This document shows positions 1-9,116 of a stretch of 36,367 nucleotides of DNA, piece by piece. The notes under the pieces were generated by a model. It saw only the letters and a program-made list of their open reading frames with translations, was not told the origin of the DNA and made no database searches. The translations under genes and the position numbers were made by a program. Location: assembly GCA_025450235.1 (NCBI GenBank), contig JANWHX010000225.1, forward strand, positions 1 to 36,367, given 5' to 3'. This stretch comes from Chitinophagaceae bacterium. Its GTDB lineage: Bacteria; Bacteroidota; Bacteroidia; Chitinophagales; Chitinophagaceae. Numbering within the stretch: position 1 is the stretch's first letter; every line of letters begins with the position of its first letter.

Positions 1-327
1 GATAAATCAAAGCTGAAGATCGCTTTTTCAAATATTCTTATCAATGCAATAGAAGCGATGGAAGAGAATAAAGGTGAACTTGCCGTTTCCATGCACGCAT
101 CGCCTGATACCTATACAGTATCAATAAAAGATAATGGGATAGGCATCTCCGAAGAAAATCTTCCCAGGCTGTTTGAGCCGTTCTTTACTTCCAAGAAAAA
201 TGGAATGGGTCTTGGGTTGGCTGCTTCTTATTCGATCCTTCAATCTCACCGTGCAAGCATACAGGTGGAAAGCAAGGTTAATAAAGGAACAAACTTTATT
301 ATCAATTTTACTACGCCGGTTTATTAA
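1..327 (+). CDS. Sensor histidine kinase, C-terminal HATPase_c domain (5' truncated by window edge)
   Basis: Frame 1 is open from base 1 (DKSKLKIAFSNILINAIEAMEENKGE...); N-box NILINAIEA, G1 box DNGIGI, F box LFEPFFTSK, G2 box GMGLGLAAS. Confidence 0.9.
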   Translation, partial: DKSKLKIAFSNILINAIEAMEENKGELAVSMHASPDTYTVSIKDNGIGISEENLPRLFEPFFTSKKNGMGLGLAASYSILQSHRASIQVESKVNKGTNFIINFTTPVY

Positions 328-418
328 CCAGGTATTGAACGAAATTCTTTCGGTCGTTCTCCGTAAAGCGGGTGAAAAAGGCACGATTAAAAGCTGGAGG
401 AATAGGTATGCTATAAAG

Positions 419-1633
419 CTAATTCACCGTTTTAATGATGCCATCCTGCCATTTCATGAAGTATAATTTCTTATTCTCAAAATAATCCAAAGTCCTGGTT
501 TGTTTATTGATGACAGGTTGGATATCAAAGTCGGTAAAGACCTTATTTTGCCTGTTGGTGATATTGGAAGAAAGATCTCTGCCGAATTGCAACAATAATT
601 TGGCAAACTTCCAAGTGACTTCATAGCCGCGGAACACCATGTCCGTGGGTCGTGCATACATGATCGAGTTGAAGTGATTGGTAATACTCTGGCTTACTTT
701 GTCTGTTTTAGCATTATAAAAAGGAGTGCTGTAAATAATCTCCAGCCCTTTGTATTCGGGTCTTGCAAAATCCCTGATAGCATCCCACGTTGGCATCCCC
801 ATTACAACAGAAGGATATTGTGAATTGATAGATGCTAATTGCGCGGCAAGTCGTTTTCCAAAATTGGCGTCGAGACTTCCGGCAATACAAAGCGTCCGGT
901 GAACTGTATCCAAATGTCGCTTTAGCTGGTTCACGTTAAAACTATCGGAAAGGTCCACATATTTTATTTTTAAGGGTATCGACATAGTGCTCTTGCCATA
1001 CTCATCAAAATAATTTTTGATCTGGTCTTCAGTAGCCCCCCTTTTTCTAAAAACAACGATAGGCTGAATGGCGTAATATTTTTGAATGTATTTGTAGATC
1101 CCTTCGCATTGTGTCCTGAGTGTTGGATTTAATACCACAAAAAAAGGATTATTGGTTGTACCGCCGTCATTTGGAACGGAAACATTTATAACAGGGATGT
1201 TTTTTCTCATACCAATTTCAGCAAACGTCCGCACTTCATTATTACCGCAATTAGCAATGATCAGGTCAATATTCTCAAGTTCGGATCTGTTCAATTGTTC
1301 ATCGAGTGTCTCTTTACCCGACCTCGTATCATAAACAAATACTTCCAGTTCCTTTCCTTCTTTACCCAATGAATCCAGGGCAAGCTGGGCACCTTCATAG
1401 AATTCAAGTCCCGCATTAATGAATTTGGGAAACACATTCTTGGCATAACGGTATTCGGTAAACGAATTGAATGCTGAATCAAGGTAGAGGGGAGCAAAGA
1501 TCGCGATCTTGTATTTGGAAGGCAGGGAATCGTTTTGTGCAAACGTCCTGCCCGGCAATATGCAATATGTAATGAGTAAAGTGCAACATGCGAAATGCTT
1601 CAATAATTTACCCGATAAAAAATCGTATTTCAT
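419..1633 (-). CDS. Periplasmic binding protein-like (type 1 fold) secreted protein, ABC substrate-binding-like
   Basis: 404 aa ORF with N-terminal signal peptide ending TFAQ; IAIFAPLYLDSAF...FYEGAQLALDSL...VYDTRS resembles type-1 periplasmic binding proteins often encoded next to guaA in Bacteroidota. Confidence 0.65.
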   Translation of the reverse strand: MKYDFLSGKLLKHFACCTLLITYCILPGRTFAQNDSLPSKYKIAIFAPLYLDSAFNSFTEYRYAKNVFPKFINAGLEFYEGAQLALDSLGKEGKELEVFVYDTRSGKETLDEQLNRSELENIDLIIANCGNNEVRTFAEIGMRKNIPVINVSVPNDGGTTNNPFFVVLNPTLRTQCEGIYKYIQKYYAIQPIVVFRKRGATEDQIKNYFDEYGKSTMSIPLKIKYVDLSDSFNVNQLKRHLDTVHRTLCIAGSLDANFGKRLAAQLASINSQYPSVVMGMPTWDAIRDFARPEYKGLEIIYSTPFYNAKTDKVSQSITNHFNSIMYARPTDMVFRGYEVTWKFAKLLLQFGRDLSSNITNRQNKVFTDFDIQPVINKQTRTLDYFENKKLYFMKWQDGIIKTVN

Positions 1634-1674
1634 TTTTTCATTTTGGGTTTTGCCTGTTGCCTGTTCGTGTTAAA

Positions 1675-3210
1675 TTATTCCCATTCGATTGTTGCTGGCG
1701 GTTTACTGCTGATATCGTATACCACCCGGTTGATACCTCTTACATTATTGATAATCTGGTTGGAAACGTTAGCTAAAAACTCATATGGCAAATGAGCCCA
1801 GTCAGCGGTCATCCCATCGACACTTGTAACAGCTCTCAATGCAACAGTGAATTCATAGGTCCGTTCATCACCCATTACACCGACACTTTTTACCGGTAAT
1901 AAGATTGCCCCGGCCTGCCATACCGTTGCATACAAACCAGATTCTTTCAAAGCTTTCACATACAGGTAATCAGCCTCTTGCAACAATTGTACCTTTTCCT
2001 CAGTGATTTCTCCTAAAATACGGATGGCCAACCCCGGTCCGGGAAAAGGATGCCGGTCGATCAGCCCGGAAGGTATGCCCAGCTCCTTTCCCACCTTTCG
2101 TACTTCATCTTTAAATAACGAACGCAAAGGTTCCACTAATTCCAGGTGCAAATGTTCGGGCAATCCACCCACATTATGATGCGATTTAATCGTAACGGAA
2201 GGCCCATGCACCGATACGCTTTCAATGACATCGGGATAGATGGTCCCTTGCCCCAAAAAACCAACATCTTCTATTTTTTTTGCCTCCTCCTGGAATATAT
2301 CAATGAATAAACTTCCTATTGCTTTTCGTTTGGCTTCGGGATCGATCTTACCCGCCAGTGCATCATAAAATCGTTTCTTCGCATCTATGCCGGTCACATT
2401 CAATCCCAATTTCGCATACGTAATAAGAACATCATTGTATTCGTTTTTGCGAAGCACTGCATTGTCAACAAAAATACCATGTAGCTGGTCGCCCACTGCC
2501 TTATGAATTAATGTGGCAGCCACGGTAGAGTCAACGCCACCGCTAAGTGCCATTACTACCTTGCGGTTGCCGATCTTCTTTTTCAATTCCCCGACAGTGT
2601 CGGTAATAAAATGGGCCGCCGTCCAATCCTGGCTGCATCCACAGACATTCACTAAAAAATTATGAAGGACCTTTTTGCCTTCGACAGAATGATATACTTC
2701 AGGATGGAATTGAACCCCATAGAGAGGAAAGTCGGGCGTACCATTTTTCTTAAAGGCAGCTATCGGAATACTATCAGTCGTTGCCAATAGTTCAAAGCCT
2801 TTTGGCAATTCAAGAATGGTATCGGCATGGCTCATCCATACCTGGCTCTCCTTCGACACATTTTCCAGCAACACATCATCTTTTGTTCTTTGTAATACGG
2901 CTCTTCCATATTCCCTCTTATTGCTTTTTTCCACCCTGCCTCCAAATTGCTTGGCTGTTAGTTGAGCACCATAACAAACACCCAATACGGGCACCATGGT
3001 AATGAACTCCTTAATATTGACATCGGGAGCCTTTTCTTCATTTACTGAAAAGGGAGAACCCGAAAGTATAATACCTTTTAACCCAGGCCCGAATTCAAAC
3101 TTTTGGTAATAAGGAATGATCTCACAGTAAACATTTGCCTCCCTTACTGCACGGGCAATCAACTGGGTATATTGAGAACCGAAGTCAAGGATCAGAATTT
3201 TTTCCGTCAT
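1675..3210 (-). CDS. guaA: GMP synthase (glutamine-hydrolysing)
   Basis: 511 aa; class I amidotransferase GVCYGAQL and [10 protein letters not shown]-loop [13 protein letters not shown]-terminal [16 protein letters not shown] and KPPATIEWE. Confidence 0.98.
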   Translation of the reverse strand: MTEKILILDFGSQYTQLIARAVREANVYCEIIPYYQKFEFGPGLKGIILSGSPFSVNEEKAPDVNIKEFITMVPVLGVCYGAQLTAKQFGGRVEKSNKREYGRAVLQRTKDDVLLENVSKESQVWMSHADTILELPKGFELLATTDSIPIAAFKKNGTPDFPLYGVQFHPEVYHSVEGKKVLHNFLVNVCGCSQDWTAAHFITDTVGELKKKIGNRKVVMALSGGVDSTVAATLIHKAVGDQLHGIFVDNAVLRKNEYNDVLITYAKLGLNVTGIDAKKRFYDALAGKIDPEAKRKAIGSLFIDIFQEEAKKIEDVGFLGQGTIYPDVIESVSVHGPSVTIKSHHNVGGLPEHLHLELVEPLRSLFKDEVRKVGKELGIPSGLIDRHPFPGPGLAIRILGEITEEKVQLLQEADYLYVKALKESGLYATVWQAGAILLPVKSVGVMGDERTYEFTVALRAVTSVDGMTADWAHLPYEFLANVSNQIINNVRGINRVVYDISSKPPATIEWE

Positions 3211-3218
3211 GGTGCTGC

Positions 3219-3226
3219 GAAGGTAA
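3219..3226 (-). promoter_or_regulatory. Candidate -7 element TACCTTCG upstream of guaA
   Basis: Reverse strand TACCTTCG (one mismatch to TAnnTTTG), 8 nt before the guaA ATG. Confidence 0.4.
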
Positions 3227-3407
3227 AAAACTGGCAGCAGTTCACGGGACGGTTTTTAAACTGCCTCTGCTCTTGCAGTTTTTCCGCCCGGCCGGCAATG
3301 CCAAATCTGCTGAATAACCGCATTTTGTGTAACCTCTTTCTTTATTTTAGCGTCCCATGACTTAATCAACGAAAACATTTTAATATTTGCAACTAAAACC
3401 ACACTAT

Positions 3408-4130
3408 ATGAACCGCTTTCTGATAATTGCCCTTTGCAGCCTGGTCATTTTTTCTTCCTGTGACTTCATTCACGGTAAACGTGTAAGAGGAAGCGGAAAT
3501 GTAATTATGCAGAGCCGCAACGTTTCCGATTTTACGGGAGTGAGTATAAGCGGCGCCATGCACCTTTATCTGAAACAGGAGACGTCTTCTTCTGTCAAAA
3601 TTGAAACAGATGACAACCTTCAGCAGTATATTATGATAACGGTGGAAAATGGTGTGTTGCGTATAAGGCCGCAACAAAATATCAACCTTGTTGAGACCGG
3701 TAAGATCAAAGTGTTTGTAAGTGCCCCTGTCTTTAGAAGCATGGAAGCGACCGGGGCTTGTAATATCTTTAGCGAGAACATGCTTTCATCCGGTGAAGCT
3801 ATCGATATTGATCTTACAGGTGCCAGCGACGCAAGGGTAGAGTTAAAATCGCCAAAGGTATCAGCAGATTTGACGGGCGCCAGTTCACTCTCATTAAAAG
3901 GAGAAGCAAAAGAATTTTCGATAGATGGTAGTGGCAGTTCAAATGTCCGGTGTTTTGACCTCCTGACCGAAGAAACCCGTATTGATATGTCCGGAGCCTG
4001 TGATGCCGAAGTGTTTGCGAGTGTAAAGCTGGATGTTAAAGCAAGCGGTGCCAGTGATGTGAAATATAAAGGTAATGCTGCAGTGAGCCAGGATGTAAGC
4101 GGGGCAGGCAGTGTGAAGAAGGTTCAATGA
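3408..4130 (+). CDS. Head GIN domain / DUF2807-family lipoprotein
   Basis: MNRFLIIALCSLVIFSSCDF lipobox; GSGNVIMQSRNVSDFTGVSISGAMHLYLKQ and repeated SGASD/TGAS strands typical of DUF2807. ORF-track start at 3387 has no signal sequence; ATG at 3408 preferred. Confidence 0.85.
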   Translation: MNRFLIIALCSLVIFSSCDFIHGKRVRGSGNVIMQSRNVSDFTGVSISGAMHLYLKQETSSSVKIETDDNLQQYIMITVENGVLRIRPQQNINLVETGKIKVFVSAPVFRSMEATGACNIFSENMLSSGEAIDIDLTGASDARVELKSPKVSADLTGASSLSLKGEAKEFSIDGSGSSNVRCFDLLTEETRIDMSGACDAEVFASVKLDVKASGASDVKYKGNAAVSQDVSGAGSVKKVQ

Positions 4131-4181
4131 TTTTAGCACAGGAGATAGCCATAACACTGTTCGGCCCAATATAAATTGCCG

Positions 4182-4202
4182 GGAATAATAATTTATTATT
4201 CC
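4182..4202. repeat. 21-bp AT-rich palindrome GGAATAATAATTTATTATTCC
   Basis: Perfect 10-bp arms around 1 nt, downstream of the DUF2807 gene; possible weak terminator. Confidence 0.5.
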
Positions 4203-4401
4203 ATTTTTCAGGTTTCTTGTTTGTAACAGAGTATTGATTTTAATTCTGATCTGTCTTCAAAACTGCCGGGTGTGAGTAATAATTGCGGCAAAAAAATGCG
4301 GGCATACTATGATCCTGAGACGTCTATAGCGAAAGCTCATAAAATAAAAATTACAAGTTTGGAATTCCTTCAGTTTCATTGCATTTTCCAAATTAAGTTT
4401 C

Positions 4402-4409
4402 TACTTTTG
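4402..4409 (+). promoter_or_regulatory. Bacteroidota-type promoter (-7 TACTTTTG, -33 TTG at 4379-4381)
   Basis: Exact TAnnTTTG with TTG 20 nt upstream; 19 nt from -7 end to ATG at 4429. Confidence 0.55.
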
Positions 4410-4428
4410 TTCCTTAGTTGATTACCCA

Positions 4429-4827
4429 ATGAAACGTCGTGTATTTTTACTAACTGCAGCCGCAGCCGCTTCAGTTATTCTGTTTCCGATATTTAATCAC
4501 AAACGCAAAATTTCGCGGAATTCCGATCCGTTGCTTTTGCCTGACGTATTAACCAGATTCTGCGATGAAAAAACTATTCGCAAAATCGGGGATCAATATT
4601 TATTGCATGCTCCATCTGAAGCCGAAATTGTGAGGCTGAAAAAACTGATTCTTACAGATGAATCCGGAGCAATTCTGCAGTTATCAGACAGGGCAGGACT
4701 CAGCAAGTGGATTAGTGAGAAGATAAGCCATGACTTTGCAGTAAGAAAAACACTTATTGTAGACGGATGGATTTTATCGGAGACCGAAGCCCGCCAATGT
4801 GCCTTTTATTCACTTTTTAATAGATGA
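4429..4827 (+). CDS. Small secreted/Tat-like protein, possible small subunit of the downstream GMC dehydrogenase
   Basis: 132 aa, MKRRVFLLTAAAAASVILFP signal-like N-terminus with an RR pair; overlaps the GMC start (ATGA at 4824-4827). Family not firmly recognised. Confidence 0.65.
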   Translation: MKRRVFLLTAAAAASVILFPIFNHKRKISRNSDPLLLPDVLTRFCDEKTIRKIGDQYLLHAPSEAEIVRLKKLILTDESGAILQLSDRAGLSKWISEKISHDFAVRKTLIVDGWILSETEARQCAFYSLFNR

Positions 4828-6395
4828 TTTCCATGCATTTGGATGCCAGACAGGAGGATAACGATTCTTTAATTGAAGGGGATATTTGCATAATTGGAGC
4901 CGGTGCGGCGGGCATTAGTATGGCTCTCGAATGGGTCGACACAGCCTATAAAGTAATTCTTCTGGAAGGAGGTGGGTTTGATTATGACGATAAGGTCCAG
5001 GAATTATACAGGGGAGTAACAACAGGACAAAATTATTATCCCCTAAAATCAACCTGCTTGCACTATTTTGGGGGTACAACTGGTCATTGGGGCGGCCTGT
5101 GCTCCATGTTTGACCCCATTGCTTTTCAGAAAAGAGCGTGGATTGACCAAAGTGGATGGCCCTTTAACGAGCAGGAATTACTTGAATATTATAAAAGGGC
5201 ACATTCCGTTCTCGCTCTTGGAGAATTTGAATTCGAAGTGGATTACTGGTTAAAGCAAAATCCATCATTATTTTCAATGCCTTTAGATCAAAATGTATTC
5301 TGGTCAAAAATCTGGAGATATGGTGTTCCTACTTCGATGAAATTCGGAACTGTATTCAGAGATAGGATTACAAATGCCGGAAACGTTCATCTATATACCT
5401 ACGCCAATGTAGTGGATATCCGGACAAGTGAAAATGTATCGTCAATCAGTGAAGTTACCGTTAAAAATCACTCTGGTAAAACACAGAAGGTTAAGGCAAA
5501 GTATTTTGTTCTTGCATGTAGTGCAATACAAAATGCAAGATTGCTCCTGGCTTCTAACAAACAATCGTCACGGGGTCTCGGTAATCACAATGATTTTGTC
5601 GGTAGATATTTCATGGAGAATATAGAAATTAAGGCGGCCGAACTTTGGCTTAAAGAACCGAATCGATTGCAACTATATATGAACAATCCGCCCAATTTTA
5701 GGGCAGAATTGGCAATAACACCAGCCAAACAGGCCGAGTATAAAATCCTGAATGGAATGCTCTCTTTTGTTCCCCTGGAAAAGGCCAGGAAAATTCCTCC
5801 ATTTATAAAAACTTGGACAAGTGATGATCCCCGTGAAGACAGGAAAAGGCAAGGGAAAATTTATGAAGACGCAGACGGAACCAGGATATCCCGCTTTTTT
5901 GAGTCAGATGCCCATGAGTCATTTGAAGTAACACTGCGCCTCGAGCAAGCTCCAAATCCATTATCCCGGGTTACTTTAAGCAATGAAAAAGACGAACTGG
6001 GGGTACCGCGGGCCCATCTTCATTGGCAATTTACTGATCTTGAAAGAAGGAGTCTCCGGAAAATTTACGAGATGCTTGGTGAGCAGGTTGGCATTAAGGG
6101 AATCGGCAGGATTAAATTACAGGATAATCTTCAGGATGAAAATGATAATTCGATGCCATCATCTACCAGCGGAGGATGGCATCATATGGGCACAACCAGG
6201 ATGAATAACGATCCTAAAAAGGGAGTAGTGAATAGTAATTGCCAGGTGCATGGAATTCATAATTTGTATGTGGCCGGCTCTTCATGTTATCCGAATGGTG
6301 GCGCCGTAAACCCGACCTTTACATTAATAGCATTGTCATTAAGGCTTTCCGATCATCTTAAAAGAAAACTAAAAGAAGAAGCCCGGTTTATATAG
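4824..6395 (+). CDS. GMC-family FAD-dependent oxidoreductase/dehydrogenase
   Basis: 523 aa; N-terminal IIGAGAAGISMA FAD motif, GGTTGHWGG, C-terminal GGWHHMGTTRM...VAGSSCYPNGGAVNPTFTLIALSLRLSDHL. Confidence 0.92.
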   Translation: MISMHLDARQEDNDSLIEGDICIIGAGAAGISMALEWVDTAYKVILLEGGGFDYDDKVQELYRGVTTGQNYYPLKSTCLHYFGGTTGHWGGLCSMFDPIAFQKRAWIDQSGWPFNEQELLEYYKRAHSVLALGEFEFEVDYWLKQNPSLFSMPLDQNVFWSKIWRYGVPTSMKFGTVFRDRITNAGNVHLYTYANVVDIRTSENVSSISEVTVKNHSGKTQKVKAKYFVLACSAIQNARLLLASNKQSSRGLGNHNDFVGRYFMENIEIKAAELWLKEPNRLQLYMNNPPNFRAELAITPAKQAEYKILNGMLSFVPLEKARKIPPFIKTWTSDDPREDRKRQGKIYEDADGTRISRFFESDAHESFEVTLRLEQAPNPLSRVTLSNEKDELGVPRAHLHWQFTDLERRSLRKIYEMLGEQVGIKGIGRIKLQDNLQDENDNSMPSSTSGGWHHMGTTRMNNDPKKGVVNSNCQVHGIHNLYVAGSSCYPNGGAVNPTFTLIALSLRLSDHLKRKLKEEARFI

Positions 6396-6438
6396 TCACG
6401 CTATAAAAAGGACAATAAGAGAGGAAAAACCTGTGACT

Positions 6439-8769
6439 TTACAGATTCACATACTTCACCATGATCTTTATATCCCTGTTTCTTCCTTTATCATCTGTAC
6501 ACGAGATTTTCACCGGGCCTTCTTCCGGGACAAAAAACTGCTTCTCCCCGGCATTACAGGCTTTGTAAAACCGGTTGTTGACGTACCAATAAACCTTGCT
6601 GACATCATTGGATGTTTTGCAAATGAGTTGCAGCGGATCCGGCGACTTCTTGCTGATCAGGTATTCAGAGCCATTGACAGGGAAGGTGATAAAAGGAGCA
6701 TTGCCTTTAAAGATCAGCTCGCAATCAGGGTTATGCTCCGGTATTTTGCTATAGCTGATCCGGTTATCTTCATACCAGCTTTGCATATCTGGTCCTGTTA
6801 ATTTATACCATTTCTTTTTATACCCGTTTTCCGGAACACAGCCTTTGCAATAAGAGATCTTTTCTTCCGGGCTAATCATGATCTCCTGCCAGTTGTTGCA
6901 GGATTGGTTGGATGAAATCAGCGGAATAAAATAGTCGCTTGTAATATTGGTGCAGTGGTCTGTTGGAACAAGGCCTGTTTCACTGCAAACCTGTCTTATC
7001 TCGCAATCGTTCGGGGGAGTGAACCATTCTTCATCGCTGTCATAATCTATCGTATTAAAGATCTTAAATAATAAGGGAGTGGCTACGTTTGCACCGCTGA
7101 GATCTGCCACACCTACACCGGAAAAATTCCCCACCCATACACCTACCGTATAGCTTTTGTTATACCCAATGCTCCAGGCATCTCTTCTACCATAACTGGT
7201 ACCTGTTTTCCAGGCTATTTTCGGCATGCGTTCAGTAGCACTCCAATTCAAAGGAAAATCCGGGCGATTGATCTTTGATAATATCTCATTGGTCATATAT
7301 GCAGCGGCCGCGCTGACAATATTCTTCGCCGCATGAGCGGTATCATCCCGGGTAAAGGATGGAGATATATAATTTCCATTATTAGCAAATAAAGAGAACA
7401 TGCCCGTCAATTCTTCCAGGGTAGTGCCACATCCGCCAAGTATCATGGACAAACCAAGCTTTCGCTGATCTTTTTGTATTTGTTTGAAATTGCATTGAAT
7501 TAGTTTTTGAATGAGGGTCTCTTGTCCAAGCAGTTTCAAACTTTTTACCGCCGGAATGTTTAATGAATGATCCAGTGAATACTCAACGGTTACGTATCCA
7601 TTGAATTTCTGATCATAGTTCTCCGGCGCATATCCCTGGTAATTGACGGCCACATCCGACACCACGGCTTTGGGCGTTAACAATCCTTCATCAAAACACA
7701 AGGCATACAACAATGGTTTCAGTGTACTTCCGGGCTGCCGGACTGCGTTTGCTCCATTTACCTGCCCGCCATCGGTCGGGTCCATAAAGGCCGATGACCC
7801 AACGTAGGTAACAACCTTGTGTGTTTTGTTATCAATGATCACTACAGCAGCATTCTTAATGTTGCGTAGCCGCTGCGTTCTTACATAATCTTCTACGAGC
7901 TTTTCTGTTTTCAATTGCGTATTGAGTTCAATATTCGTTTCAATGAGGTCACCGCGGAGGGTCTTTTTTAGTTTGTAGGAGAGATGGGGAATGTAATGTG
8001 GCACCGTTCCTCTTGATGCGGCCAATGGTTCCACCAATGCATCTTCAATTTCTTTTTCGGTAAACACCTTATCTGCAGCAAATTTTCTTAACCAGCGATT
8101 CCTTTCTTCGACGATCCGGTCATTATTTTTTCCCATCACCAGGGAAGAGGGGCGATTTGGAATAATGCTCAAGGCGGTTATTTCTGCCAACGATAAGTGA
8201 TCCGGGTTTTTTCTGAAGTATAACTGGGAGGCGGATTTTACTCCTTCGATATTACCACCATAGGGAACCAGGTTAAGATACATTTGCAATATGTCATCTT
8301 TATCGTATTTCCATTCCAATTGAAGGGCCCGGAACATTTCAATCAGCTTGCTGCCTATATTTCTTTTTCTTGGTTCCAGGGCTCTTGCCACCTGCATTGT
8401 GATGGTACTGGCGCCGGATGTTCTTTTCATCCGGAAGATATTCTTGAAGAATGCTCTCGTAGCGGCAACGGGATTAATCCCGGGGTGAGAATAAAAGTAT
8501 TTGTCCTCTTTCGCTATGATCGTTTTGCGCAATAATGGTGAAATTTCATCCAGTTCTGTTTTCATCCGCCATTTCTGATCGCTGGTCAGGTACGCATTAA
8601 TAACTTCCCCATTGTTGTCGGTAACAATGGTAGAATATTCGATTTTATCGTGTAGCGGAAAGATCCAGTTTAATAAGAAGAAAAGCATGAATAGTGCGAC
8701 GATGACGATCCCGAGTCGTTTGACGAATTTCAGAATGAGTTTTTTGGTAATGCGGAATTTTAGTTTCAT
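6439..8769 (-). CDS. pbpC: Penicillin-binding protein 1C (bifunctional transglycosylase/transpeptidase)
   Basis: 776 aa; GT51 EDKYFYSHPGINPVAATRA and TSGASTITMQVARALEPR, transpeptidase RQPGSTLKPLLYAL, KTGTSYGRRDAWSIGY, C-terminal PBP1C domain. Confidence 0.95.
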   Translation of the reverse strand: MKLKFRITKKLILKFVKRLGIVIVALFMLFFLLNWIFPLHDKIEYSTIVTDNNGEVINAYLTSDQKWRMKTELDEISPLLRKTIIAKEDKYFYSHPGINPVAATRAFFKNIFRMKRTSGASTITMQVARALEPRKRNIGSKLIEMFRALQLEWKYDKDDILQMYLNLVPYGGNIEGVKSASQLYFRKNPDHLSLAEITALSIIPNRPSSLVMGKNNDRIVEERNRWLRKFAADKVFTEKEIEDALVEPLAASRGTVPHYIPHLSYKLKKTLRGDLIETNIELNTQLKTEKLVEDYVRTQRLRNIKNAAVVIIDNKTHKVVTYVGSSAFMDPTDGGQVNGANAVRQPGSTLKPLLYALCFDEGLLTPKAVVSDVAVNYQGYAPENYDQKFNGYVTVEYSLDHSLNIPAVKSLKLLGQETLIQKLIQCNFKQIQKDQRKLGLSMILGGCGTTLEELTGMFSLFANNGNYISPSFTRDDTAHAAKNIVSAAAAYMTNEILSKINRPDFPLNWSATERMPKIAWKTGTSYGRRDAWSIGYNKSYTVGVWVGNFSGVGVADLSGANVATPLLFKIFNTIDYDSDEEWFTPPNDCEIRQVCSETGLVPTDHCTNITSDYFIPLISSNQSCNNWQEIMISPEEKISYCKGCVPENGYKKKWYKLTGPDMQSWYEDNRISYSKIPEHNPDCELIFKGNAPFITFPVNGSEYLISKKSPDPLQLICKTSNDVSKVYWYVNNRFYKACNAGEKQFFVPEEGPVKISCTDDKGRNRDIKIMVKYVNL

Positions 8770-8787
8770 GACGCTGAGCTAAGGTAT

Positions 8788-8813
8788 GGTATACTTTGGC
8801 AGCATCGTATACC
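8788..8813. promoter_or_regulatory. Dyad GGTATAC-N12-GTATACC in the pbpC/alpha-2-macroglobulin divergent region
   Basis: Perfect 7-bp inverted arms at 8788-8794 and 8807-8813, just upstream of pbpC. Confidence 0.4.
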
Positions 8814-9116
8814 CATGAATCACCCCTTAACAAAGATTTATATTCCAAAATTTGCAAAGCTTCTTTTATACTCATTATCTTTCCTTTCAAATTCCTCGCA
8901 GTCTTTATGGACTCAACAGATTTCTCCTCCGATGGAGTACTCGCGGACCGGCCAACGAAAGATATTCCTCCCTAGCTTTTTTGACCACAGTAGTAAGTCT
9001 TTTCCCGACCAATGCCGGACAGGCTTTGTGTATGAAAAAGGATCAAGGCCAAATTTTTTGGTTCATTAAATTTCTTTACCTTCTCATTTATAACAGACAT
9101 CTCAACCAATCTTATA

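Noticed and set aside
4250-4428. Open plus frame containing MRAYYDPETSIAKAHKIK upstream of the GMC small partner
   Set aside because: Short, no RBS or family resemblance, and overlaps the promoter; treated as noncoding.
8852-9116. N-terminal extension of the alpha-2-macroglobulin ORF
   Set aside because: The lipoprotein signal starts at ATG 9117; upstream residues are simply open frame.
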